The notes beneath the pieces were generated by a model, which saw only the letters and a list, made by a program, of their open reading frames with translations, ran no database searches and was not told the origin of the DNA. Shown here in pieces: positions 8,843 through 19,800 of a stretch of 64,000 nt of DNA. Each line of letters opens with the position of its first letter. Positions within the stretch are counted from its first letter, which is position 1. This DNA comes from an uncultured Prevotellaceae bacterium (GTDB lineage: Bacteria > Bacteroidota > Bacteroidia > Bacteroidales > UBA3663): NCBI GenBank assembly GCA_900319235.1, contig ONNR01000001.1, positions 62,001 to 126,000 of the forward strand, in the 5' to 3' direction. The translations under genes and the position numbers were made by a program.

Positions 8843-9829
8843 ATGACAGAAAATAGAGAACATAACAACATCCTGCTGGCCGTATTTGGTCTTTTGGCAG
8901 TGGTAGTAGTGATTGGCCTCATTGGCTTCTTCACACTTGGTAGGAGCGAAGACATCATCCAAGGTGAGGTCGAGGTTTCGGAATTCCGTGTTTCGAGCAA
9001 ACTTCCCGGCCGTGTGCTCGACATCCGTGTCGAGGAAGGTCAGTATGTGAATGTAGGCGATACGCTCGTGATTCTTGAAGTGCCTGAGGCAACCGCTCAG
9101 CAGAAGGTGGCCCAAGCTACCGAGGGTGCAGCAGCAGCTTTGAGTGAGATGGCACAGATTGGTGCTCGTACAGAAACCATCCAGGGTGCTTTCCAAGTGT
9201 ATCAGGCTGCTAAGGCTGCCAGCGAAATCACCGAGAAGACCTACAAACGCGTGCAGAATCTTTTCGACGAAGGCGTAGTCAGCGCACAAAAGCGAGATGA
9301 GGCATATGCCGCATATCAAGCTGCAAAGGCACAAGTCGAGGCCGCCAAGAGCCAGTATGACATGGCCAAGAATGGTTTGCGCAGTCAAGAGAAGCAGGCT
9401 GCTCGCAAACAGGTTGAAGCTGCCCAGGGTGCTGTCGATTTGATTAACTCGATGCTTCGTGAGACCGTACAGGTAGCAACTGTTGCTGGAGAGGTCAGCG
9501 CCATCTATCCTATGGAGGGTGAACTTGTTGGATTAGGTTCCCCTATTATGACCATATCGATGATGGATGATATGTGGGGCATCTTCAATGTTCGTGAAGA
9601 CCAGCTCAACGGCTTGAAGGTGGGTGATGTAAAGACTGCTTATATTCCAGCTTTCAAGAAAGAACTGCAGTTTAAGGTGACGCACATGAAGGACGAAGGT
9701 TCATTTGCCACATGGAAGGCTACAAAGTCGAGTGGGCAATATGACCTCAAGACCTTCGAGGTAAAGGCTAAGCCTATGGAGAAACTCGAAGGACTGCGTC
9801 CCGGAATGAGTCTCATTGTAAAGGATTAA
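8843..9829 (+). CDS. HlyD/EmrA-type membrane fusion protein
   Basis: A 328-aa periplasmic adaptor. It has one N-terminal anchor helix (about residues 8-32), a lipoyl-like half-motif VRVEEGQYVNVGDTLVIL near 56-75, and a long Ala/Gln/Lys-rich coiled coil (about 80-200, strongly heptad-like). The second lipoyl half (VATVAGEVSAIYPMEGELV, near 211) and a beta-barrel domain follow. It would bridge the ABC permeases in the inner membrane and the TolC channel. The 79-nt gap to tolC holds short TTCTGAA repeats. The next gene starts 1 nt after this stop. Confidence 0.93.
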   Translation: MTENREHNNILLAVFGLLAVVVVIGLIGFFTLGRSEDIIQGEVEVSEFRVSSKLPGRVLDIRVEEGQYVNVGDTLVILEVPEATAQQKVAQATEGAAAALSEMAQIGARTETIQGAFQVYQAAKAASEITEKTYKRVQNLFDEGVVSAQKRDEAYAAYQAAKAQVEAAKSQYDMAKNGLRSQEKQAARKQVEAAQGAVDLINSMLRETVQVATVAGEVSAIYPMEGELVGLGSPIMTISMMDDMWGIFNVREDQLNGLKVGDVKTAYIPAFKKELQFKVTHMKDEGSFATWKATKSSGQYDLKTFEVKAKPMEKLEGLRPGMSLIVKD

Positions 9830-9830
9830 A

Positions 9831-11003
9831 ATGAACAAGCTTACGCGAATCATACATATTGCGGGTCGCGAATGCCGTATCCTGGTTTTCAAGAACCCCA
9901 TCTACATCTTCTGTATGGTTGTGATACCCATCGCTGTCATCTTCTTTATGACATCGGTGCTGAGTGCGGGCCAGGCAGTGGATTTGCCGGTGGGTGTGGT
10001 TGACCAGGATAATACGGCTACGTCGCGTCAGCTTATCCGTACACTCGACAGTTTCCAGACTTCGCACGTCGTGGGACATTATGCCAACGTGAACGATGCA
10101 CGCAATGCCATCCAGCGTGGTGAGATCTATGCTTTCCTCTTTATACCTGAGGGAACCACCGGCGGTCTGTCGTTGTCGCGTCAGCCCAAGATTTCGTTCT
10201 ACTATAACAGCGCATATATGCTGGCTGGTTCCTCCACGTTCCGTGACCTCAAGACTGTTGCAACCTTGGGTTCGGCGGGTGTAGGACAGCAGAAGCTCTC
10301 GGCTATTGGAAAGACGGAGCACGAGATACGTGCGTTTCTGCAGCCAATCTCGGTGGATCTTCACATGGTGAGCAATCCTTGGTCCAACTACAACATCTAC
10401 CTTTCTTCGACGCTCGTCCCAGGCTTGCTGATGCTGATGATCTTCCTCATTTCAGCATATTCCATCGGAACGGAATTGAAGTTCGGCACATCGCACGAAT
10501 GGATGCGTATGGCAGATGGTGATCCTTGGGTGGCAGTAATCGGCAAGATGATTCCGCAGACGATTGTCTTTCTGCTTATTTTCTATGGCTTCGAGTTCTA
10601 CATCTACTATGTGCTCGACTTCCCGCATCCAGGTGGCGTATGGCCCATTCTCTTGCTTGGTTTCATTTCGGTTGTCGCTTCTCAAAGCTTTGGCGTCTTC
10701 ATCTTCGGCTTGGCACCTTCGCTTCGAATGTCGATGACGTTGTGTTGCTTGTTGGCAATGCTTGGAATCAGTATGGCGGGAGCTACGTACCCAGTGTTTG
10801 CGATGGATGGTGCATTGCAGTTGTTGTCGTGGATCTTCCCATTGCGTCATTATTATATGATCTATCAGATCAATATATTCAACGGATTCCCGCTCCTATA
10901 CGCTTGGCCTTATTGGGCGATGCTAATCGTCTTTATGATGCTGCCGCTTTTCGTTATGCGCAACATCTATAGGGCTATGCTTGTGTATAAGTATATTCCG
11001 TGA
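9831..11003 (+). CDS. ABC-2 type permease (first copy)
   Basis: A 390-aa membrane subunit of the YhhJ/YbhR type. It has one N-terminal transmembrane helix (about 25-43), a large periplasmic domain (about 45-195) with the family pattern VGVVDQDNTATSRQL, and five to six C-terminal helices. These include STLVPGLLMLMIFLISAYSIG and a final helix ending at the IYRAML tail. It starts 1 nt after hlyD. It is similar in architecture to the next gene, so the pair probably forms a heterodimer. No nucleotide-binding subunit is encoded in the operon. Confidence 0.9.
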   Translation: MNKLTRIIHIAGRECRILVFKNPIYIFCMVVIPIAVIFFMTSVLSAGQAVDLPVGVVDQDNTATSRQLIRTLDSFQTSHVVGHYANVNDARNAIQRGEIYAFLFIPEGTTGGLSLSRQPKISFYYNSAYMLAGSSTFRDLKTVATLGSAGVGQQKLSAIGKTEHEIRAFLQPISVDLHMVSNPWSNYNIYLSSTLVPGLLMLMIFLISAYSIGTELKFGTSHEWMRMADGDPWVAVIGKMIPQTIVFLLIFYGFEFYIYYVLDFPHPGGVWPILLLGFISVVASQSFGVFIFGLAPSLRMSMTLCCLLAMLGISMAGATYPVFAMDGALQLLSWIFPLRHYYMIYQINIFNGFPLLYAWPYWAMLIVFMMLPLFVMRNIYRAMLVYKYIP

Positions 11004-11009
11004 TTATTA

Positions 11010-11062
11010 TCGGATTATTCCGATTTCTCCGAATAATCTGATAATTCCGATTTCTCCGATAA
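11010..11062. repeat. Short direct repeat between the two ABC permease genes
   Basis: ATTCCGATTTCTCCGA occurs twice, at 11017-11032 and 11044-11059 (27-nt period), within a run of TCCGA/TCGGA words just before the second permease start. The words resemble those of the Thr-Pro-Ser coding repeat at 40166-40239. Confidence 0.75.
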
Positions 11063-11071
11063 ATAATAACA

Positions 11072-12316
11072 ATGAAATTCGATAAACTAAAGCGAATCAT
11101 CAAGGAGGGCCTCCATGACATGTCGATCATCTGGGCAAACGAAATGAAGATGACCGTCAAGGATGAAGCTGTGCTCATCTTCTTCCTGCTCGCATCCACC
11201 ATTTATCCATTTCTATATTCATGGATTTACAATAATGAGGTGGTGCGCGAGGTGCCTGTTGCCGTGGTTGACTATAGTCATTCGGCCGAAAGCCGTAAGT
11301 TCATCCGTCTGTGCAATGCTTCGCCCGATGTCAAGGTGGCCTATCATTGCACAAGTCTCGCGGAGGCCAAGGATTTGGTGGGACGTCAAAAGGCAAAGGG
11401 TGTACTCTATTTCCCTTCAGATTTCGATACCAACATCTGTCGAGGTGAACAGGCCCACGTCAGTGTCTTTTGCGACATGAGTCTGATGTTGACCTACAAG
11501 GCCATCTACCAGACGGCACAAGCTGTGTCTTCACAGATGGGGTCGGAGATTCAACTTGCCAGTTCGACAGGTTTCACCGATCGTGATGACGAGGTGACTG
11601 TTCGTCCGCTTGAATTCGACGAAGTATCAATATTCAATCCAACTGGAGGCTACGGTAGCTTCCTGCTTCCCGCGGTGCTTATTCTTGTCATCCAACAAAC
11701 CCTGCTCTTGGGTATTGGATTGGCAGCCGGCACCAACCGAGAGAACAACCGTTATGGTGAACTGATTCCCATCGACCAGCATTACCGTGGCTTATTCCGC
11801 ATAGTCATGGGCAAGGCGCTTTGCTATTTTATGATTTATGCCTTGGTCGCTGCGTACCTCACTATGATTTTGCCCTCTTTATTCCACTTCCCATTACTTG
11901 GATCGCTAAGGTCTTTAATTGGGCTGATGGTGCCTTACATTCTTGCCTGCATCTTCTTCGGCATCACCCTGTCGTGTCTGGTGCGCTATCGTGAGAATGT
12001 GATGCTTCTGGTGGTTGTCACCTCGCTGCCCTTCCTTTTCCTTTCGGGTATTTCCTGGCCATCGGAAGGCATTCCTGCGTTTTGGAAAGGTATTTCGTGG
12101 CTTCTCCCCAGTACGTTCGGCGTGAAAGGATACATTGCTGTCAATAGCATGGGAGCCACGCTTCAGGATATCAGCCAAGAGTATTTTGCCCTTTGGGCTC
12201 AGTCGCTCATCTATTTCTTTACATCTTGTCTCTTCTACAAGGTGCAGATTGATAGAGCAATCAAACAGGAGAAAGAAGATCTTGATACTTCTGAAGTATG
12301 TCAAGACACGATTTGA
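11072..12316 (+). CDS. ABC-2 type permease (second copy)
   Basis: A 414-aa inner-membrane permease with the same plan as its upstream neighbour: an N-terminal helix (about residues 28-50), a periplasmic domain with VAVVDYSHSAESRKF near 66, and six C-terminal helices from about residue 190. It contains LPAVLILVIQQTLLLGIGLAAGTNRENN and the conserved LSGISWPSEGIPAFW loop before the last helices. With the preceding permease, HlyD and TolC it completes a Bacteroidetes-type drug or lipid exporter. A strong terminator follows. The ATPase must be supplied from elsewhere or the pump uses another energy source. Confidence 0.9.
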   Translation: MKFDKLKRIIKEGLHDMSIIWANEMKMTVKDEAVLIFFLLASTIYPFLYSWIYNNEVVREVPVAVVDYSHSAESRKFIRLCNASPDVKVAYHCTSLAEAKDLVGRQKAKGVLYFPSDFDTNICRGEQAHVSVFCDMSLMLTYKAIYQTAQAVSSQMGSEIQLASSTGFTDRDDEVTVRPLEFDEVSIFNPTGGYGSFLLPAVLILVIQQTLLLGIGLAAGTNRENNRYGELIPIDQHYRGLFRIVMGKALCYFMIYALVAAYLTMILPSLFHFPLLGSLRSLIGLMVPYILACIFFGITLSCLVRYRENVMLLVVVTSLPFLFLSGISWPSEGIPAFWKGISWLLPSTFGVKGYIAVNSMGATLQDISQEYFALWAQSLIYFFTSCLFYKVQIDRAIKQEKEDLDTSEVCQDTI

Positions 12317-12353
12317 TTTCAATATTTCTTTGACTATTTTTAATTCATCAATA

Positions 12354-12391
12354 AGAAATATCCTTGAGCCATTTTACTCAAGGATATTTCT
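12354..12391 (+). terminator. Terminator after the export operon
   Basis: A perfect 15-bp inverted repeat (12354-12368 pairing with 12377-12391; arm AGAAATATCCTTGAG) has an 8-nt loop and is followed by TGTTTT. It ends the TolC/HlyD/ABC operon. Confidence 0.9.
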
Positions 12392-12398
12392 GTTTTAA

Positions 12399-12463
12399 AA
12401 CGACAAGACGCGACAAAAATTGAACCAATTTATCCATTTTGTCGCCTAAGTAAATTTTTGTCG
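12399..12463. promoter_or_regulatory. Cluster of CGACAA/TTGTCG words upstream of the surface-protein operon
   Basis: CGACAA occurs at 12401 and 12411, and its reverse complement at 12438-12444 and 12458-12463. CGACAAAAATT (12411-12421) and AATTTTTGTCG (12453-12463) form a perfect 11-bp inverted pair. Lying just upstream of a promoter, this could be an operator; no regulator is identified. Confidence 0.4.
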
Positions 12464-12493
12464 TTATCTTTTTTTATTTTTTTAAATTAAAAG

Positions 12494-12525
12494 TTGGAAG
12501 ATATTTTTATTATCGCTATTTTTGT
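12494..12525 (+). promoter_or_regulatory. Promoter of the surface-protein operon
   Basis: The -7 box TATTTTTGT is at 12517-12525, with TTGG as -33 element at 12494-12497 and a spacing of about 20 nt. The first start codon is 40 nt downstream. Confidence 0.6.
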
Positions 12526-12565
12526 GCCATAAATTTTTCATTTTAACACTATAATATATTAGAAT

Positions 12566-12757
12566 ATGAAAAAACATTATCAAAATCCCAAGATGAATCT
12601 CGTTGAGCTCGATGAATGGCAGTGTGTGATTTGCACAAGCACTGAAGATGGTTTATCTGTAGCTATTACTGAGTTTGGTTCAGATGATACTGGTGGTTTT
12701 CATCAGTCAAATTCGAATAATGGAGCTCCACGAAGAAATGGACCATGGGACGAATAA
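12566..12757 (+). CDS. 63-aa small protein of unknown function
   Basis: A small protein with a basic N-terminus (MKKHYQNPKMNLVEL), a central CVICTS segment with two cysteines three residues apart, and a Gly/Asn/Asp-rich tail with several prolines and arginines. Small proteins of this general design (MKKxYxxPxxxxxEL then a cysteine-containing hydrophobic patch then a Gly-rich tail) are common in Prevotella and Bacteroides and have no assigned role. It has its own promoter 40 nt upstream and leads the operon of lipoprotein and giant secreted protein. No signal peptide is evident. It could be a secreted peptide precursor or a regulator; neither is shown by the sequence. Confidence 0.6.
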   Translation: MKKHYQNPKMNLVELDEWQCVICTSTEDGLSVAITEFGSDDTGGFHQSNSNNGAPRRNGPWDE

Positions 12758-12835
12758 ACAAACCAATAATCCATGATTATACAGACTCTAAGTGATACTT
12801 AATTTTATAGGCTTATTTTACTAAATCCACATATA

Positions 12836-13798
12836 ATGAATACAAATAATTACTTTCCTGCAATCTTTCTTTTGACTGTGTTTGCAAGTTGTTCTTCATC
12901 TGATGAAGAAATATTAGAAAATGATAGTGTACGCAAATTTCGCCAACTTAATATTACACAAATTGAAGGCGATGATGCTACTCGTTCTCTTTTTGATCTT
13001 ACTCGTGCTTCGTTAATAGAAGATATAGAAAATAAAAAATTGTCTGCGTCATGGACAAAAGAAGATAAGTTGACTTATTGTAACTTAAGCGATGCAGAAA
13101 CTCTTAATGAGACTATTGTTTCTATTTCTGGTACTTTGGAAGCTGAATCTACTAGTAAACAATCTATTTTTTCTGGATTGACTTATTGCACTGCGAATGA
13201 TCATTTGGCACTAATCTATCCAGCTGGTTTTTTTGAATACTCTTCTATTAAAATCAAAGATAACTATAATGTTTATCATAATACTGTCAAATGTACTCTA
13301 AATTTAAGCAATCAGGATGGAACTCTTGGAAAAATTGCAAAGAATTATTATTATTTATATGGCGATGTGAAAATTGTTTCTGCTGATAACTATACTGCAT
13401 CTGGTGAAGTAACAATGGTGAACATGCTTACAGTATGCAAGTTTTCTTTTGTAGATATAAACAACCAGACATCTCTAATTCCAATAAAAAAACTAATGAT
13501 TAAATATAATGATCAAAATGATTTTCTTGGAAAATATCCAGTTACTTCTACACTGATTGCTTATCCAGGCTATCATGAGTTGAGACCCAATTTATCTGAT
13601 GATGTGCTTGAAGTCATTACTCCGACAAATGATAATACACCAACTGAGGTCTATGTGGCATTACTTCCTACAGATGGTAGTGAGTTTCATTTTACTGTAG
13701 TGAACGATTTGGGCATTTATGAGGGCACTGCAGAAGCAACTCTTAAAGCTGGTAAATTTGTTCTTGGTCCTAAATTAAAGCTTACAAAAACTAATTAA
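12836..13798 (+). CDS. Fimbrillin-like surface lipoprotein
   Basis: A 320-aa lipoprotein. The signal peptide ends in the lipobox FASC (Cys at residue 19), followed by SSSDEE, a Ser/Asp/Glu-rich stretch typical of the Bacteroidetes lipoprotein export signal that sends proteins to the outer surface. The mature part is beta-rich with features of fimbrillin/Mfa-like proteins: a TRSLFDLTRAS region near 46, a SASWTKEDKLTY segment near 70 and a C-terminal GTAEATLKAGKFVLGPKL strand. It ends 7 nt before the giant protein and is probably cotranscribed. Base composition is distinctly AT-rich compared with the genes before and after, suggesting transfer or fast evolution. The fimbrillin assignment rests on pattern, not a domain search. 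Confidence 0.7.
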   Translation: MNTNNYFPAIFLLTVFASCSSSDEEILENDSVRKFRQLNITQIEGDDATRSLFDLTRASLIEDIENKKLSASWTKEDKLTYCNLSDAETLNETIVSISGTLEAESTSKQSIFSGLTYCTANDHLALIYPAGFFEYSSIKIKDNYNVYHNTVKCTLNLSNQDGTLGKIAKNYYYLYGDVKIVSADNYTASGEVTMVNMLTVCKFSFVDINNQTSLIPIKKLMIKYNDQNDFLGKYPVTSTLIAYPGYHELRPNLSDDVLEVITPTNDNTPTEVYVALLPTDGSEFHFTVVNDLGIYEGTAEATLKAGKFVLGPKLKLTKTN

Positions 13799-13805
13799 TA
13801 TATAT

Positions 13806-16800
13806 ATGAGACCTAAACATTTATTTCTGAAATTAGCCATGTCGCTCATCCTTTTAGCGACAGGCATTGCGCCCGTTTTCGCTGGTTGGGAATACCAGAA
13901 GATTGATGGCGGAGAAGGTGGTGGAGGTACCTATACCTTCAGGAACGAAAAACGTTATTTCGGCTATGACGGCAATAGTTACGATTCTAACCATCTTGAC
14001 TGGTTCTGGACGCGGAAGCGATTTGATGGAGACAAGGACCAATTCTATTTTGAATTCGAGATGCGTGTCTGCTGTGATATGATCATCGAATATGACAAAA
14101 AATGGTATAACAAGGCATTTAGTGATTCCGAAGTCAAACAGACTCTCCTCGAAGGAGAAGTTTATGTTGTGACTCAGGATGATGTACTCCATAAACTTGG
14201 CACATGGAAGAAGGCTAAGACCGATGGTTCGTATGTGACTTATTCCGTCGATGATGATCAACAATATGGTTCATTCCACACATACAACCTCAATACGGAC
14301 AATGGCCACGTCAATGTACGTTTCCTTCCCCGTCGTCAAGCATTTCTTGACGGAGTAAAGAGGATTATCTTCAAGAATCGTCTTGTATTTAAAGATACCC
14401 GTCAGTGGGGATGGTTCCAGTATGAAAAGGATATCGATTTGAATTATTTCAATGAGGACAAACCGATGCCTAAATTATCATACGATTGGAATGTAGACGG
14501 TTCGTTGACGTTCACAGCTACCGATATGAGGGATATTACTAAAGATTCTCGTTATAAGAGTCAAACCTATGATGTAACTCAATATTTATTTTTTAATAAT
14601 TCGAGAATAAAAAAACATGATGATTTTAATCTTGTTTCCGATGCAGTGACTCTCACCCATAAATCGGGGAATAAGATGGATATCCAATTCAGTAAATGGT
14701 ATGTCAATGGAGGAGCCTTTACTACTCCCGTCTTCTTGAAATATCGTGGAGAATCCAACGTTTCGACGAATGATACCGAATGTGGTTTTTCAGACGTTTG
14801 GTATTACCAGACATACGTTACCGTTATGGTGGATCCTTACACCCGACCTGAGAATATTGTAATTGAGTTCGATAAATGGAACAAATCCAATACCATCACA
14901 TGGTCCAAACGAGAGAAAGCATATTACTATGATGGTAGTAATACAGGCTCAGTCGATTGTAAGACCGATGGTAAATGGTATGTACTTCGTTATGACAAAG
15001 GTGTCAATGTCAAAACTGATGGCTACAAACTACTGGGCTCGTTTAATGGTACCAGCTCTAATCTTAAATATACAGATAAAGACATTGAGTATGATAAAGA
15101 TTACACCTATCGCGTGGTATTCCTTCCTTCTTTTCTTGAAGAGAAATATAAGGAGAACCTCGTAAACCTTCCTGGACAATCTTCTTCACATTCATCTTCT
15201 GATTTGTGGGATGAACGGACTGTCAGCACCCTGATGGAGGCTCCCATCAAGCTTTCACAAGACCGCTCCTATGAAAAAGCTGTTCGTCTGGTATGGGAAT
15301 ATAATATACAGCTGAAGGGCTTGGATTGGCGTATCGACTATCGTCCATTAGGTACAACAGCTTGGAAGACTTTAGGAGAAACTCTGCCCATTGATATCAA
15401 ACAATCAGAAACACATTTCGATACTGATGGTACGGTATGCGATCTCATTGAGTATCGCGTGAGGACTACTGTCAATGGCAAGGAAATCTATTCAAATATC
15501 TTGACTGGTAACCTCCCTGCAGGTAGTTATATCAGCGAGGTGAAGGCTACAACAGGCACAGAAGATGGCGAGGTGAAAGTGAAATGGAAAGTAGCTCGTG
15601 CCGACAAGACCAATGAAGCCTACTATCGAGTGCTTCGTCGTCCCATAGGAACTGAGGAATGGACGTTGCTTACAGACAATATTCATGGTACCGCTTCAGA
15701 GTACGAATACGAAGACACCCGTGTCGCTGCCGGCACCTATTATGAATATACTGTAGAGGCATATGGAGCCAAGTGCGACGAACAGTTTGTTCAAACGAGT
15801 TCTATGATTGCCCCAGGATTCTCGCAGGCACGTGGTACTATCACCGGACATGTCGCCTTTGGTTCTGGTACTGCTGTTAATGGTGTACGTGTCAATTTGG
15901 TAAAATCATCTGCTGACGAGTCTTCCGATACTCCTCAATACCTCTCACGTTATATTGATGGAGAAGGCAAGGGTCTTACATGGACAGCTGACTCAACTAA
16001 GTATGCGTCTATTCTCAATGGTAAGAGTGAACTTACCCTCCAGCTTTGGGCTAAACCTATGATGGAGGGCGGGGAGTCCAAACAAGCTTTTCTCCACTTG
16101 GCAAATGCCATTGAACTTGGTGTAAAACGCATCAGCGACCCCTCAGATTATGATGTGACAGTAGAACTCCCTGAAGGTTACGATGCTGACGGTCGCTTCA
16201 TTATCGCTTCGGTAGCCGACTGGGAGCACTTTGCCTCGTTGGTCAATAGTGGCAACACTAAGCTCAATGCTGTGATGGCAGCCGATATCGATCTTGACGA
16301 AAGCCAGACTATGATCGGTGATACCGAAGCTAATTGCTATCGCGGACACTTCGATGGCAATGGTCATACGCTTAAGGTGAACTATTATGTGCATAGCACC
16401 ACTGATAGAGATGGCAATTATCGCACGGCACCATTCAGTTATGTAGGTGACGGTTTCGAGCTTCAGAATCTGCATGTCACTGGTAAGATTAGCACCAATG
16501 CCAAATTTGCAGGAGGCATTGTTGGCGGTTGTGTCAATGGTGCGATATTGTTGACTCGTTGCTGGTCATCGGTTACCATTGAAGGTCGAGCTGCGGGCGA
16601 TGGAACTCATGGAGGTCTGATTTCCATTACCGGTGCTAGCAGTCTTAAAATCAATTCCTGTCTCTTTGATGGTGTAATCATGGGTGAGGGATTGACCAAT
16701 TGTGCCGGAATGGTTGGTTGGATTCACGATGGATATCAAGCTCAACTGACCAACTGTCTGGTCAATCCAGAGAGTGTGCCGGTTTCCGAAGGTTTCTACA

Positions 16801-19800
16801 CTTATGCACGTTCACGATACGGAAGCTCTCACAAGCTTAGCAATTGCTACTATACCAAGGTTATGGGTCATGAACAAGGCCAGTCAATTGCTGCAACAGA
16901 TTTGACACCCTCAATTTTGGGTGTTGACTGGACTTCCAATAATCTCAGCCAGGTTGTTCCCCAACTCATCGAAACTGAAGTGAGCAATCTTGTTTCATAC
17001 AATGTTAATGCCACAGTTAAAAATGCAAAGGTCAATGATCCGACCAATCCTGTTTACTGTCTCTATGCTGTTGACCTCACTTCTTCCGACTGGAGAGATT
17101 ATACGGTGACTGAGTTCCAGAATTTGCCGTTCAATAACTCTGACTTCACCCATGTCACTGCTCGTTATAAAGGTGGTAATTGGATTTTTTCAGTAGGCAA
17201 AGATAGTTTGATTTGTGATACTCTGACAATTTCCAATAATGTATGGAATTCATGTAGCCGACTTAGCTCTTCGACCCTTAGCTTGGGTGGTTCATCACAT
17301 AACACAGGTAGTACTTTCAAAGGCAATGTCGATGACGTACGTCTTTGGAGCCGTGCACTAACTACTAAGGAGATAGACAACAACTTCGATCGTATCCTTG
17401 GTGGTGTGGAAAAAGACCTTGTGCTCTACTGGCCACTTGATGAAGGCGTTAACATACGTGATTATGCTTTCGATGTAACCAAACAGGATGGTATTTGTCT
17501 TGAGAATCATCCAGAGATTGGAGCCAATGCTGTTCCATCGGCTGTAGTGCCCGAATCACTGAAGCTATATGGTATGACTGATGCTGAGGGAGACTACATC
17601 ATTCGAGGCATTCCTTTCCAGCAGGATGGAACCAATTATAAGGTTGTTCCCGCCTTTGGCATCCATCAATTCAGCCCCAATTCCTCTTCAATGTTCGTCA
17701 GTCCCACCAGTTTGACTGCCAATAACGTAAATTTTGAGGATGTTTCGGCGTTCCCAATGGAGGGCTATATATACTACTATGGCACCAACATACCAGCTGA
17801 GGGTGTTATGCTCTATGTCGATGGCGATTTGCAGTCGAAAGATGGAAAGGCACAGCAGACTGACGCTGATGGTTATTACAAGATCTCCGTACCCATTGGC
17901 AAGCACTATGTAGAGGCAAAACTCGATGGTCACACCATGGCTATGGGAGGACGCTTCCCCTACGAGGGCACCTACAACTTCGACCGTGCGATGACCTACG
18001 ACTTTGCCGACTCCACCTTAGTCAACTTTGTGGGCCGAGTAGGTGGTGGCGAACGCAACGACACACTGGCCGTCGGCTTTGGTGCATCGAAGAACAATAT
18101 CGGTATTGCCACCATCACTCTTAAACTCAATAATGAGTCATTCTCGTTCAATTGCCAGAATGACCATATTACTCCGGCAACTATGGATCGTTCATTCGAG
18201 AGTGACACTACTTCCATAAATAGCAATACATGGGCAGGTATTGGCAATAAGTCGAAGTACATTTACATTCGCACTGACTCACTTACTGGTGAATTCTCTG
18301 CTAAGCTGCCACCACTTAAGTATATTACGAAGAGTGTCAAGATTGATAGTAATCCTGATATCGAATTCACTTCACTCCCAGAGATAGATTTGACTACCGT
18401 AACAAAGACGTTGAATGATTCGATTAAAGTTACTAAAGACGGTGGCGTTACAAGCAGTGAATACTACAGTTATAATACAAAGCAAGTTTTTGCTTACTAT
18501 GCTGTACCAACGCTCAATATATGGCAGAGTGATAATTCAGAAGGAGCATTTGGCGAACGTAATATACTTCGTTATGAGATAGCTTCTGGAGATAGCATTG
18601 ACATCTATGACATTTGGAAAAAAGAAGCCGATGGTTCAATTAATTATCGCTTTAATTACCCAATTTTCCAGATGGATGAACCTTATACTTTTAAAATACG
18701 TGGTTACGAGGCCTATGTGAATAAGGATGCATCTTCAAAAGTTATAACCGATACTATACCACTGAATGATTTGACGATTACGATTGCTAATGAAATGGGT
18801 GACGAACAATCCGTCATCAGTAATATAGCTAATCCAGATTCAACGGGTCTTAAAGCAGGTGAGGTATATAACTTGAAAAAGAATCAGAAACAGCTTGACG
18901 AATATGGAATGGCGTCATATTCTTGGAATTGCGGTGCCCCAAATGTAACTGCACCTTATACACGAAACTTTAGTGTCTCGTTTGAAAAGAATGGACGCAC
19001 ATACGTATGGGATAAGCTTTATGCCATCGCTCTCGGCGAATTGTCTCAAGGCAACAATTTCGTTACCGAAGGTCCTGATAAGCCTCTGATGGTGCTTCGT
19101 GATCCCCCAGGAGCCAAGTCTAAGACCACTTGGAAGTCGGGTAAGACAACGACAAAGGTTAGAACATCCACAAAGGGATGGGTAGCATCTGGAGCTGCAA
19201 TCTTTAATCTTGCATGGGGCGTTAGAATGGAAACTGTTGAAGGTATGGGATTTGCGCTTGTGTCCAAATACCAGCAGAGTACAATCTGGGATATAAAAGG
19301 CAAACATCAGCATACATTGTTGAACAAGCATGAAGAAACTTGGTCAACGACTGTTACAGATGCTGTTTCAACGGGTACTGACATCTATCATGTTGGCTCC
19401 CCTGGAGATGTTTTCATTGGTATTTCTAATAATTTTCAATTGGGCGATTGTACTCGCTTAGGATTCTTTAAAGGAATTGATGGAAGCATTCATCTCGATT
19501 GTCGTGATGCCACCATGTTGTCACTACAAGAAAAAACTTCTTTCTACTATTCAGCATACGAAATTGAGAATGTTATGATTCCCAAGTGGAAAGAATTGCG
19601 TTATGAACTGCTGACAGAGTTGCCTACCAAGGAAGCATGTGAAAAATATGAAAACAACTCTTCCGAATCGGTCTATTTGACATGGTATAAAAAAGATAGT
19701 GAAGTGTATGGTGACAGCGGAACCTATATTTGGAAGGGTCCCAAAGATTTGCCTGGTGATGACAAGATCAATTATTATAATCAGCAGGTAAAACTATGGG

